DNA from: Chrysomallon squamiferum
Taxonomy: Eukaryota; Mollusca; Gastropoda; Neomphalida; Peltospiridae
DNA length: 64,000 nt
NCBI GenBank assembly: GCA_012295275.1
Contig: CM022669.1
Span: 5,347,277 to 5,411,276 of the forward strand
Direction of reading: 5' to 3'
The notes under the pieces are model-generated. The model searched no databases, was not told the origin of the DNA, and saw only the letters and a program-made list of their open reading frames with translations. Every line of letters starts with the position of its first letter. Positions within the stretch are counted from its first letter, which is position 1. Shown one piece after another: positions 26,837 through 38,283 of this stretch. The position numbers and the translations under genes are program-made.

Positions 26837-27391
26837 TTAGTAACAAAGCGTGGTATAGGCCTGGCTGACTTGACCCATTTCGTTGTACAGACCGCAATTC
26901 CAATTCTGCTCAGACGGCATCTGTGCAGGTACGTTCATCGGAAGCAGCGACATCTGAGACGACGGCATTTGGCCTGTGTACAGCATCTGTGCAGGAGCCG
27001 AGTAGATGTGACTGGGGTACATGACAGGCGTACTCGAGTAGCAGGGAAAGTTCATCGAGGCCGCGACGGTCGAGTGGGTCATGGGTACATAGCCCAAATT
27101 TTTCCTGTACTCGGAAGAGATGTTGGCAACGCTGATGTCCTTCATGGAACTTTTGCGTGCACGGCGACGAGCATGTCGACGTCGGAAGTCGCCTTTGGCG
27201 AAGTCGTTTTCGCAAGCTGGATGAACGGACCAATAGTTTCCCTTACCGTTTTCCGCCCGCCCGCTTTTGATGAAACATTCGTTCAGCGAGAGATTGTGAC
27301 GTATGCTGTTTTTCCATGCCTTGCTTTTGTCGTTGAAGTATGGAAAGGTGTCGCTGATGTATTGGTAGATGTCGCCTAGCAACATCTTCTT
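26837..27391 (-). CDS. foxQ2-like: FoxQ2-type forkhead factor, copy 5 (5' end in assembly gap)
   Basis: The C-terminal two-thirds of the protein is present, from inside the forkhead domain (about residue 92, KKMLLGDIYQY) to SQAYTTLCY. The 5' portion, start codon and promoter fall into the 200-N gap at 27392-27591, so it should not be called truncated in the genome. Residue 106 is Thr (DTFPYF) and the tail has STPVMYPS; both are shared with copy 9. Asp-Ile-Ser replaces the usual Asp-Val-Ser near residue 177. The normal poly(A) region is deleted, so 3' end formation must differ. Confidence 0.85.
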   Translation of the reverse strand, partial: KKMLLGDIYQYISDTFPYFNDKSKAWKNSIRHNLSLNECFIKSGRAENGKGNYWSVHPACENDFAKGDFRRRHARRRARKSSMKDISVANISSEYRKNLGYVPMTHSTVAASMNFPCYSSTPVMYPSHIYSAPAQMLYTGQMPSSQMSLLPMNVPAQMPSEQNWNCGLYNEMGQVSQAYTTLCY

Positions 27392-27591
27392 NNNNNNNNN
27401 NNNNNNNNNNNNNNNNNNNNNNNNNNNNNNNNNNNNNNNNNNNNNNNNNNNNNNNNNNNNNNNNNNNNNNNNNNNNNNNNNNNNNNNNNNNNNNNNNNNN
27501 NNNNNNNNNNNNNNNNNNNNNNNNNNNNNNNNNNNNNNNNNNNNNNNNNNNNNNNNNNNNNNNNNNNNNNNNNNNNNNNNNNNNNNNNNNN
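27392..27591. other. Assembly gap (200 N)
   Basis: Exactly 200 N, probably a fixed-length placeholder. Compared with intact units, the missing DNA should include the copy 5 N-terminal coding region, its promoter and the distal promoter segment, about 1.3 kb. The true gap may therefore be longer than drawn. Confidence 0.95.
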
Positions 27592-28479
27592 TTCGTTCAG
27601 TTTTACGTATTGCTGATATGTTGCTTTGTTTTACATTTCATGCGTAATGAATGAACAGTGTCATTATTATACAATGAAACTTTATGAGAAGTGAACGGAA
27701 TTTGCTTCAATTAACATGTTTAGTGAATTATTTCTGGACATGATAGTGTAAAACTGTAGCAAACAGTATCATTGTTTGGTTCTTGTTTCACAAATATGTT
27801 TATGAACAACACTGAAAAAGAAACAAACAGTCGTGTTTGCAGCAGTGCATCATGGGTATGTGAAGGCTAAAGCAAGGTTAAAGAACAAAACGTAGCTAAG
27901 CTGATCATTTGTAAAAGCTGATTCATGGCATATACCCACATCCTCACGCTTTGTCCGTTTTGCTGGCGAGTTCGGCAGAAAATTGAAAGAAGGGACTTGC
28001 CTTATCGTTAATGATTACTGAGGGTTAAATATATTTTGTTCATTTGAAATGCGAATTCAAAGTTAAAAATCAAACGAGTTGTAAGGAAAATAAAACAATT
28101 ACTACAAACATGTTACATCTGAAGTTAATATTCTTTGTTCCACAAGGTGTGGCATTATGTGTTTTAATAATTGTGGAATAATTGTCTATATTTTGGCGGT
28201 TCATGGGTTGTCGAAAAAAGTAGTCATAATAAATAATCGATTTAAAGAAATATATGTATTTTTAATTTTCACAGACATACTAATGAACAGTAGAGCAGTT
28301 CAGACGAAGCCTTGCTTACATAGTGAGAAAATACATTTTACTACTTGTTTCTAATTTATAATTTCATGGAATAATCTGCGAAAACTATTTTAATACAAAA
28401 ATGGCGGATTGACGTACCAACAATTTATGCGCCATGCTGGGGACACGCGATTTTCTAGGTTTCTGAACCAATGAGTAAC

Positions 28480-28532
<53 letters not shown>

Positions 28533-29182
28533 GTAGTCTGAACACATTTTTAAATTGGTGTAACATAAAAAACGCACAAAAATATCGAAAAAATTATCTT
28601 ACTCGTTTCAACACTAAAGCTAGACATAGACTACTCTTCAAAGCAACATAATGAAACTGTCCATACAGCTTTCACAGTTATTTTTTCTTGTGAAAAGGTG
28701 CGGTTTGATAGAATCTCCTTGTTACCATTTCATTTTATTATTTTCCTATATTTCTTTCTCTTTTATTCAAGGAAAAAAATACATTTGAATAGCAACCTAT
28801 CTAAGACATGAAAAATAGATATGTCCTTCGTTTTTGTACATACATATACACATACAAACCTTTCAATACACACACACGCACATATATATAAATGAATACA
28901 AAAAGAAATAATAATAAACCTGAGTAATTACTGCAGTATATTTACAACAATCTAACCCAGAACAGTAGTGAGGACTAAATATTCCAGATAACACACCTTC
29001 GGCTATTTTCGTGTTAAGCAAATTAATCGCTGCGGTAGACCGTAAATTAACGATTATAGTCGAATATTAACAGGCTCTAGATGTGCTAATTTGGAACGAA
29101 AAGATCAGCAGTTTCATTTAACTCCGGCCATTCCAATCTTAGCAGGATTAAGCTGATATCTCAAGACATTTAACACTTGTTC

Positions 29183-29230
<48 letters not shown>

Positions 29231-30527
29231 TGTATGTACTGGTTATTTTCTAACTTTTGACATAAAATAGGGTCTTTGTTATTTATTTATTTAACCCAAA
29301 ATATGTCTGTCTAGCAGTTTTTTGGACCAGGATAGGTCCTGCCCAAACTGTAAACAATGCTAATCAAATTAGGTTACTTCTAAAAGAAGATGAAGTTTGT
29401 AGGTATAAGCGTTATCAATAAGACCATGGCCGAGTCTCTATGTTAATATGGTTTTGCTAGGCTGATTCTCTTCCGAAGTCTGTGGGAAATAAACCAACGT
29501 AGAGATTTTATTCTAATTACCCCGTTGTCAAAAAGGAAAAAAAAAATCGGAGGAGGAGAAGAAGGAAAAACAACGACAGAAACGACAATAGGAAAACAAA
29601 GATTTGTAAAATAAAAATAAAAATTATAAAATAAAATAAAACTATTATTATTATTATTATTATTATTCATATCACCATTGTTATTACTATTATTATTACC
29701 ATAATCATCATCATCATCGTCATAATCATCATCACAATTATTATCATCATTATACATTGTACGATGTTATACGATGTACTTTTATTTGATTAAATGATCG
29801 AAAATAAAAAAAAAATAACTGAAAAAGGAAAAAGAAAATAAGAGAAAGGAGAAGAAGGACAAACAACAACAGAAACGAAAACAATAAAACAAATAAATAT
29901 AAAATAAAAATAATAAAATAGTATAAAATAAAATTATTATTAATATTATTATTATTATTATTATTATAATTATTATTATTATTATTTTTACAATATTAAT
30001 AACCATCATCATCATCGTCATCATTATTATTATCATCATTATAATTATTATTATTATTTTTATCATTATTATTGTAGCCATCATCATTGTTATTATCGTG
30101 TTGATTAGTTTTCTCATCATCGTTTTATAAATTCATAAACGTGATTTTAAAAAACTGTAAGAAAGAAATCAGGACCAAACCTTTCTTCATATTTACCTTG
30201 CATTCGTATTTCTTATGGAAGTATCTATGTATGTATGTATATGTATGTATGTAGGTATGTATGCATCCGTATGTATATATATATACGTATATATTGTTGT
30301 GAATGTGTATCTATATAATCATATTTCTTTTCTAATTATAGATATGTATGTGTTTATTTGTGTATTGTGTGTGTGTGTGTATAAGTGTATGTGAGTGTGT
30401 ATGTGTGTGGGTGTAAATATATTAGGAATATTACAAACACATTCACTTTCACCCAACTGAAAACAGTTATCAAAGATAATATAATAAATAACAAAACCAG
30501 TTTTTTCTTATATATACTTATTGTGTA
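27592..30527 (-). repeat. Spacer between FoxQ2 copies 5 and 6
   Basis: Module A (about 27600-28715, interrupted at its left edge by the gap), a long (TA)n tract (about 28480-28528), short module D without B, (AC)n (29186-29228), then ATT/ATC tracts (29640-30110) and the 3' flank. The CRE pair is deleted at about 29460, where GTTTTGCTAG runs straight into GCTGATTCTC. No protein gene was found. Confidence 0.75.
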
Positions 30528-30533
30528 TTTATT
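30528..30533 (-). terminator. Poly(A) signal of FoxQ2 copy 6
   Basis: AATAAA on the minus strand, about 246 bases after the stop codon. Confidence 0.7.
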
Positions 30534-30778
30534 AAATAAAATATTCCCTGACAAATAACATTAAGAAATAACAGGACCAATATTTACAACGTAACAGCAA
30601 TCAATAACAATAACAAAACAAAAATGTGAAATGTTTTCCTTTTCAAAAACAAAAAATATTATTCTCCGATGTCAAAGACTTCACATTAAACACTAACAAT
30701 ATTAACACGATTGCATGCTCACATATCGTATTTATATTAATGGCACAGTGATAAAGTCAAACAATGTTTTGTAAAAAG

Positions 30779-31606
30779 TTAGTAACAAAGCGTGGTATAG
30801 GCCTGGCTGACTTGACCCATTTCGTTGTACAGACCGCAATTCCAATTCTGCTCAGACGGCATCTGTGCAGGTACGTTCATCGGAAGCAGCGACATCTGAG
30901 ACGACGGCATTTGGCCTGTGTACAGCATCTGTGCAGGAGCGGAGTAGATGTGACTTGGGTACATGGCAGGCGTACTCGAGTAGCAGGGAAAGTTCATCGA
31001 GGCCGCGACGGTCGAGTGGGTCATGGGTACATAGCCCAAATTTTTCCTGTACTCGGAAGAGATGTTGGCAACGCTGACGTCCTTCATGGAACTTTTGCGT
31101 GCACGGCGACGAGCATGTCGACGTCGGAAGTCGCCTTTGGCGAAGTCGTTTTCGCAAGCTGGATGAACGGACCAATAGTTTCCCTTACCGTTTTCCGCCC
31201 GCCCGCTTTTGATGAAACATTCGTTCAGCGAGAGATTGTGACGTATGCTGTTTTTCCATGCCTTGCTTTTGTCGTTGAAGTACGGAAAGTTGTCGCTGAT
31301 GTACTGGTAGATGTCGCCTAGCAACATCTTCTTTCTTACATCACTGAGGATTGCCAAGGAAATGAGCGCAATGTACGAATGGTCTGGTTTCGATGAACGC
31401 AGATTTTCAAAGTTGTTTGTGGCTGCTTTGTCAAGAGACATCAGGACGTAACTGATGGGGTCCGAAGTGTCCCCGCTGCTGCTGCCGGAGTCGCTGGTCA
31501 CGGACAGGGAGTCATTTGAGGAGACAGAGTTAAGTGGCAACTCCAAAATATCACGTCTCTGATCATTGGTCTGTCCTGTAAGGAAGTCGATGCTGAAGTT
31601 AATCAT
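30779..31606 (-). CDS. foxQ2-like: FoxQ2-type forkhead transcription factor, copy 6
   Basis: Full-length 275 aa with the EH1-like motif and a complete forkhead domain. It shares Asp32 (SNDSLS) and Met204 (SMNFPCY) with copies 2 and 8, placing it in that sequence group. A few silent differences are visible, for example near codons 61-65. It is the first intact minus-strand copy right of the gap. The gene has its own promoter and poly(A) signal. Confidence 0.92.
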   Translation of the reverse strand: MINFSIDFLTGQTNDQRRDILELPLNSVSSNDSLSVTSDSGSSSGDTSDPISYVLMSLDKAATNNFENLRSSKPDHSYIALISLAILSDVRKKMLLGDIYQYISDNFPYFNDKSKAWKNSIRHNLSLNECFIKSGRAENGKGNYWSVHPACENDFAKGDFRRRHARRRARKSSMKDVSVANISSEYRKNLGYVPMTHSTVAASMNFPCYSSTPAMYPSHIYSAPAQMLYTGQMPSSQMSLLPMNVPAQMPSEQNWNCGLYNEMGQVSQAYTTLCY

Positions 31607-31743
31607 AGCTGGACGATTTTTTCTTTGAACGCTGAAATCTTCTTTCTTTCGTTCTTTTTAAAATCTTTTCTTGCAGCAGAAATTACAGTAAGTATTATTT
31701 GAAACAGTGAATCTGGAAGTGAAGTGTCTTGGCCACGTCGGCC

Positions 31744-31775
31744 TTATATAATGATATGTCGTCTCTTTTGATTGG
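31744..31775 (-). promoter_or_regulatory. Core promoter of FoxQ2 copy 6
   Basis: TATATAA on the minus strand at 31744-31750 and CCAAT at 31771-31775. The distal CCAAT is mutated. Spacing to the ATG matches the other copies. Confidence 0.78.
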
Positions 31776-34700
31776 TCGAATATGTCTTCATTCTGATTCG
31801 CTGATCGTGGAAATTTTCACAGTTTGTCGCATGCACATATACATATCTACATACGCACAAAAAACATAATTATTATGCAAAAATCCGTTCATTTCATTTA
31901 CATTGCATTTGTCTATTGTTATTATTATTGTTATTAAATTACTTTTTTCATATACTTTATACGTCAATTCTTTAGAAAAGAGTCTTTGTTTATAAATAAA
32001 TTGGTTACTTTCTTACTTTTGACCTAAAATACGTCATTTTCCTGTTAATTATTTATTTAATAAAAATACGTCCTTCTACCAGTCCTTTGTACCTGCAGTA
32101 ATCAGGATTAAGCCTTCGTTGATAATATTTACATTGATACTGTATGTTTTATGCATGTATGTATGTGTGCATGTATATATGTATGCATGCATACGTATGT
32201 ATATGTATATGTATATATAAGTTTATGTGTGTTTCTATATAATCATTTTTTGTTTTTCTTTTCTATTTATGTATATTGTATACATGTATTTATGTATGTA
32301 CGTTATATTGCTTTGCTTATATTTATTTATTTATATATTTATTTTAGATGGCTTTTGTAAATGTTATTTTTGTTTATTTTTGTTTTCTCTTGTTTAATTC
32401 TCCACGACATATCTGTGACATGTTTTTTGTTTATCACTTGAGCGATATGTTACTGTGTTTACATTTTGTAAGTAATGAATGAACAGTGTCATTATTATAC
32501 AATGAAACTTTACCTGATGTGAATGGAGTTTGCTTCAGTTAACATGTTTAGTAAATTATTTCTGGACATGATAGTGTAAAACTGTAGCAAACAGTATCAT
32601 TGTTTGGTTCTTGTTTCACAAATATGTTTATGAACAACACAGAAAAAGAAACAAACAGTCGTGTTTGCAGCAGTGCTTCATGGGTATGTTAAGGCTAATG
32701 CAAGGTTAAAAAAAAAAACGTAGCTAAGCTGATCATTTGTAAAAGTTGATTCATGGCATATATCCACATCCTCACGCTTTGTCCGTTTTGCTGGCGAGTT
32801 CGGCAGAAAATTGAAACAAGGGACTTGCCTTGTCGTTAATGATTACTGAGGGTTAAATATATTTTGTTCATTTGAAATGCGAATTCAAAGTTAAAAATCA
32901 AACGAATAGTAAGGAAAATAAAACAATTACTACAAACATGTTACATCTGAAGTTAATATTCTTTGTTCCACAAGGTGTGGCATTATGTGTTTTAATAATT
33001 GTGGAATAATTGTCTATATTTTGGCGGTTTATGGGTTGTCGAAAAAAGTAGTCATAATAAATAATCGATTTAAAGAAATATATGTATTTTTAATTTTCAC
33101 AGACATACTAATGAACAGTAGAGCAGTTCAGACGAAGCCTTGCTTATATAGTGAGAAAATACATTTTACTACCTGTTTCTAATTTATAATTTCATGGAAT
33201 AAACTGCGAAAACTATTTAAATACAAAAATGGCGGATTGACGTACCAACAATTTATGCGCCATGCTGGGGACACGCGATTTTCTAGGTTTCTGAACCAAC
33301 GAGTAACGTGTATGTATATATATATATATATATATAAACCGTATTCTGAACACATTTTTATATGGGTGTAATATAAAAAACGCACTAAAATATCGAAAAA
33401 ATTATCTTACTCGTTTCAACACTAAAGCTAGACATAGAATACGTTTCCAGGCAACAGAATGAAAAGTGGCCATACACCTTTCACAGTTATTTATTGTTGT
33501 GAAAAGGTGCGGTTTGATAGAATCTTCTTGTTACCATTTCATTTTATTATTTTCCTGTTTTTCTTTCTCTTTTATTCAAGGAAAAATAACTTTGAATAGC
33601 AATCTATCTGACACATTAAAAATAAATTTGTCCTTCGTTTTTGTACATACTTACACATATACAAACATTCTAATATACACATAAATATATATATACATTA
33701 TTATTTACTTACATACACACATACATACATTCATACACACATACAGATACATACATTTTGAGAAATATATATATGCAGTGTGTTTGTGTGTGAATGTGTG
33801 TGTGTATGTATGTATGTTTATATATATATATATATATATTGCTGTAACAAGGTACTGTATGATATCTTTCATGACATAATATAATCATCGTTAATTAGTC
33901 TCAGTTAAAAGTTTCTACCTGTTCTAATTAACTGGTGCCAATGTTCCCATGCATGTCAGAAGAACAAACACAGGTGCTTATACATCTACTCAGAATTCAG
34001 ATCCTATTAAAAGAAGTAGTAACTGTAGTTGTAGTGGTGGAGATGGTAGTAAGTTTTTTTTTTTTTTGTTTTAGCAAATATAACAAAGGTAGCAGTTTTA
34101 GTAGTAATAGTAGTCGTAGCAATAGCAGTTCTAATAGCAGCAGCGGTAGCAATAATACCAGTACGAGCTGTAATGCTAGTAGTTTTAATACTACTAGTAA
34201 TAGAAGTAATACTAGTAATTGTAGTATAGTAGAATCAGCATCAGTGGTAGTATTAGTAGTGGTAGTAGTAGTAATAGTAGCAGTTGTAGTAAAAGCAGCA
34301 GCAATAACCGTTGATGTTGTAAGAGCTCATTTTTGAATGAATGGACCAAAGTGCCTTTTTATAAAAAGAAAAAACAGAAAGGAAAAACAAAAAAAAAAAA
34401 AATAAAATAAAAAAATCTCAGTAACTACTGCTGTATGTTAACAACAATCTCACCCACAACAGTAGTCGGGACTAAATGTTCCAGATAACACACCTTCGAC
34501 TATTTTCGTGTCATGCACATTAATCGCTGCTGGAGACCGTAAATTAAAGATCATTGCCGAATATTAACAGGCTTTAGATGGGCTAATTTGGAACGAAAAG
34601 ATCAGCAGTTTCGTTTAACTCCGGCCATTCTAATCTTAGCAGCAGTAAACTGATATGTATATATTGGTTACTTTCTTACTTTTGACCTAAAATAGGGTCT

Positions 34701-35335
34701 GTGTTATTTATTTATTTAACCCAAAATATATCCGTCTAGCAGTTCTTTGGACCTGCAGTTATCCTGCCCAAACAATAAACAATGCTAATCAAATTAGGTT
34801 ACTTCTAAAAAAAAAAGTAAAATTACTTCTAAAGCCAGCCGGACTTTGTAGGTATAAGCGTTATCAATACGACCATGGCCGAGTATCTATGTTAATAGCG
34901 TTTCGCTAATGACGTCACCTCTAACGTCAGTAGATTGATTCTCTTCCGAAGTCTGTGAGATAAACGTGACTTTAAAAAACTGTAAGAAAGAAATCAGGAC
35001 CAAACCTTTCTTCATATTTACCTTGCAATTGTATTTCTTATGCAAGTATGTATGTATGTATGCATCAGTATGTATACGTATTCGTATATATTGTTGTGTG
35101 TGTGTATCTATATAATCATATTTCTATAATAGCTTTTCTATATATATATATTGTATATATGTATGTGCTTATTTGTGTAATGTGTGTGTGTGTGTGTATA
35201 AGTGTATGTGTGTGTGTGTATGTGTGGGTGTAAAGATAATAGCCATATTACTAATACATTCACTTTCACCGAACTGAAAACAGTTATGAAACATAATCTA
35301 ATAAATAACAAAACCAGTTTTCTTCTTATTCAGTA
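31776..35335 (-). repeat. Spacer between FoxQ2 copies 6 and 7
   Basis: Distal promoter segment (about 31920-32110), TATG-rich DNA, module A (about 32399-33526), module B (33935-34336), CCATGGCCGAGTATC, then CRE (34910-34917 intact; the partner is mutated to TAACGTCA). The ATT/ATC tract is missing, so this spacer is shorter than its neighbours. No protein gene was found. Confidence 0.8.
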
Positions 35336-35341
35336 TTTATT
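35336..35341 (-). terminator. Poly(A) signal of FoxQ2 copy 7
   Basis: AATAAA on the minus strand at the conserved 3' UTR position. Confidence 0.7.
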
Positions 35342-35595
35342 AAATAAAATATTCCCTGACAAATAACATAAAGAAATAACAGGAAAAATATTTACAATGT
35401 AACAGAGATCAATAACAATAACAAAACAAAAATGTGAAATGTTTTCCTTTTCGAAAACAAAACATATTATTCTCCGATGTCAAAGACTTCACAACAAACA
35501 CTAACAGTATTAACACTATTGCATGCTAACATATCAACGATATTTTATTTACATTAATGGCACAGTGATAAAGTCAAACAATGTTCTGTAAAAAG

Positions 35596-36423
35596 TTAGT
35601 AACAAAGCGTGGTATAGGCCTGGCTGACTTGACCCATTTCGTTGTACAGACCGCAATTCCAATTCTGCTCAGACGGCATCTGTGCAGGTACGTTCATCGG
35701 AAGCAGCGACATCTGAGACGACGGCATTTGGCCTGTGTACAGCATCTGTGCAGGAGCCGAGTAGATGTGACTGGGGTACATGGCAGGCGTACTCGAGTAG
35801 CAGGGAAAGTTTATCGAGGCCGCGACGGTCGAGTGGGTCATGGGTACATAGCCCAAATTTTTCCTGTACTCGGAAGAGATGTTGGCAACGCTGACGTCCT
35901 TCATGGAACTTTTGCGTGCACGGCGACGAGCATGTCGACGTCGGAAGTCGCCTTTGGCGAAGTCGTTTTCGCAAGCTGGATGAACGGACCAATAGTTTCC
36001 CTTACCGTTTTCCGCCCGCCCGCTTTTGATGAAACATTCGTTCAGCGAGAGATTGTGACGTATGCTGTTTTTCCATGCCTTGCTTTTGTCGTTGAAGTAC
36101 GGAAAGTTGTCGCTGATGTACTGGTAGATGTCGCCTAGCAACATCTTCTTTCTTACATCACTGAGGATTGCCAAGGAAATGAGCGCAATGTACGAATGGT
36201 CTGGTTTCGATGAACGCAGATTTTCAAAGTTATTTGTAGCTGCTTTGTCAAGAGACATCAGGACGTAACTGATGGGGTCCGAAGTGTCCCCGCTGCTGCT
36301 GCCGGAGTCGCTGGTCACGGACAGGGACTCATTTGAGGAGACAGAGTTAAGTGGCAACTCCAAAATATCACGTCTCTGATCATTGGTCTGTCCTGTAAGG
36401 AAGTCGATGCTGAAGTTAATCAT
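35596..36423 (-). CDS. foxQ2-like: FoxQ2-type forkhead transcription factor, copy 7
   Basis: Full-length 275 aa. By eye the protein is identical to copy 4 and carries Glu32 and Ile204. All motifs listed for copy 3 are intact. Its promoter is odd: the conserved leader just downstream of the TATA box is replaced by unrelated sequence, and a 10-base tandem duplication lies between the CCAAT boxes. Its expression may therefore differ although the protein is conserved. Confidence 0.92.
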   Translation of the reverse strand: MINFSIDFLTGQTNDQRRDILELPLNSVSSNESLSVTSDSGSSSGDTSDPISYVLMSLDKAATNNFENLRSSKPDHSYIALISLAILSDVRKKMLLGDIYQYISDNFPYFNDKSKAWKNSIRHNLSLNECFIKSGRAENGKGNYWSVHPACENDFAKGDFRRRHARRRARKSSMKDVSVANISSEYRKNLGYVPMTHSTVAASINFPCYSSTPAMYPSHIYSAPAQMLYTGQMPSSQMSLLPMNVPAQMPSEQNWNCGLYNEMGQVSQAYTTLCY

Positions 36424-36573
36424 AGCTGGACGATTTTTTCTTTGAACGCTGAAATCTTCTTTCTTTCGTTCTTTTTAAAATCTTTTCTTGCAGCAGAAAT
36501 TACAGTAAGTATTATTTGAAACAGTGAATCTTGAAAATGAAATGTTAACGTGCTAATCAGAGCCACGTCGGCC

Positions 36574-36639
36574 TTATATAATGATATGTCGTCTCTTTTG
36601 ATTGGTCGAATATGGTCGAATATTCTTCATTCTGATTGG
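36574..36639 (-). promoter_or_regulatory. Core promoter of FoxQ2 copy 7 (rewritten start region)
   Basis: TATATAA lies at 36574-36580, with CCAAT at 36601-36605 and 36635-36639, all on the minus strand. The two boxes are further apart than usual because GGTCGAATAT is duplicated. Just downstream of TATA, about 36538-36562, the sequence conserved in all other copies (AGTGAAGTGTCTTGG on plus) is replaced by one containing TGTTAACGTGCTAATCAGAG. Confidence 0.75.
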
Positions 36640-38248
36640 CTGATCGTGGAAATTTTCACAGTTTGTCGCATGCACATATACATATCTACATACGCACAAA
36701 AAACATAATTATTATGCAAAAATTCGTTCATTTCATTTACATTGCATTTGTCTATTGTTATTATTATTGTTATTAAATTACTTTTTTCATATACTTTATA
36801 CGTCAATTCTTTAGATAAGAGTCTTTGTTTATAATTAAATTGGTTACTTTCTTACTTTTGACCTAAAATACGTCATTTTCCTCTTAATTATTTATTTAAT
36901 AAAAATATACGTCCTTCTTCCAGTTGTTTGTACCAGTCCTTTGTAGTGCCAAAGTAATCAGGATTAAGCCTTCGTTGATAATATTTATCATTGATACTGT
37001 ATGTTTTATTTTTATCATAATGTGTGCATGTATATATGCTTCATACGCCTTATGCAAATTTATTATATAATTTCTTAAATGGAATTTTAAAATACTATAA
37101 GAATGAAATCAGGATTAAGCCTTCGTTGATATATTTATATTGATACTGTATGTTTTATGCATGTATTTGCTATATATGTATCATTTTTTGTATATGTTTT
37201 TGTTTTTCTATTTATTTTTGTTTTTCTTTTCTATTTATGTATGTATGTATTTATGTATGTACGTTGTATTGCTTTGCTTTATATTTATTTATTTATATAT
37301 TTATTTGAGATGGCTTTTGTAAATGTTATTTTTGTTTATTTTTTTTTCTCTTGTTTAATTCTCCACGACATATCTGTGACATGTTTTTTGTTTATCACTT
37401 GAGCGATATGTTACTGTGTTTACATTTTGTAAGTAATGAATGAACAGTGTCTTTATTATGCAATGGAACTTTACGGGATGTGAATGGAGTTTGCTTCAGT
37501 TAACATGTTTAGTGAATTATTTCTGGACATGATAGCGTAAAACTGTAGCAAACAGTATCATTGTTTGGTTCTTGTTTCACAAATATGTTTATGAACAACA
37601 CAGAAAAAGAAACAAACAGTCGTGTTTGCAGCAGTGCATCATGGGTATGTTAAGGCTAATGCAAGGTTAAAAAACAAAACGTAGATAAGCTGATCATTTG
37701 TAAAAGCTGATTCATGGCATATACCCACATCCTCACGCTTTGTCCGTTTTGCTGGCGAGTTCGGCAGAAAATGATTGAAAATGATTACTGAGGGTTAAAT
37801 ATATTTTGTTCATTTGAAATGCGAATTCAAAGTTAAAAATCAAACGAATAGTAAGGACAATAAAACAATTACTACAAACATGTTACATTTGAAGTTAATA
37901 TTCTTTGTTCCACAAGGTGTGGCATTATGTGTTTAATAATTGTGGAATAATTGTCTATATTTTGGCGGTTTATGGGTTGTCGAAAAAAGTAGTCATAATA
38001 AATAATCGATTTAAAGAAATATATGTATTTTTAATTTTCACAGACATACTAATGAACAGTAGAGCAGTTCAGACGAAGCCTTGCTTATATAGTGAGAAAA
38101 TACATTTTACTACCTGTTTCTAATTTATAATTTCATGGAATAAACTGCGAAAACTATTTAAATACAAAAATGGCGGATTGACGTACCAACAATTTATGCG
38201 CCATGCTGGGGACACGCGATTTTCTAGGTTTCTGAACCAACGAGTAAC

Positions 38249-38283
<35 letters not shown>

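Noticed and set aside
30764-31321. Open 185-codon frame antisense to every Fox gene, starting MFCKKLVTKRG
   Set aside because: It is open in all copies because the Fox coding strand is nearly identical and GC-rich. It has no own promoter, domain or independent conservation. I treat it as a shadow frame.
32985-33182. 65-codon frame in module A (MCFNNCGIIVYILAV...) repeated in about seven units
   Set aside because: Changes do not avoid replacement sites and the flanking non-coding DNA is equally conserved. No domain or signal is recognised. Recent duplication is enough to explain its persistence.
33935-34336. Ser/Asn-rich frame of about 133 codons in module B
   Set aside because: A poly(T)/poly(A) run varies in length among copies, so the frame before it differs from copy to copy, and the rest is translated trinucleotide repeat.
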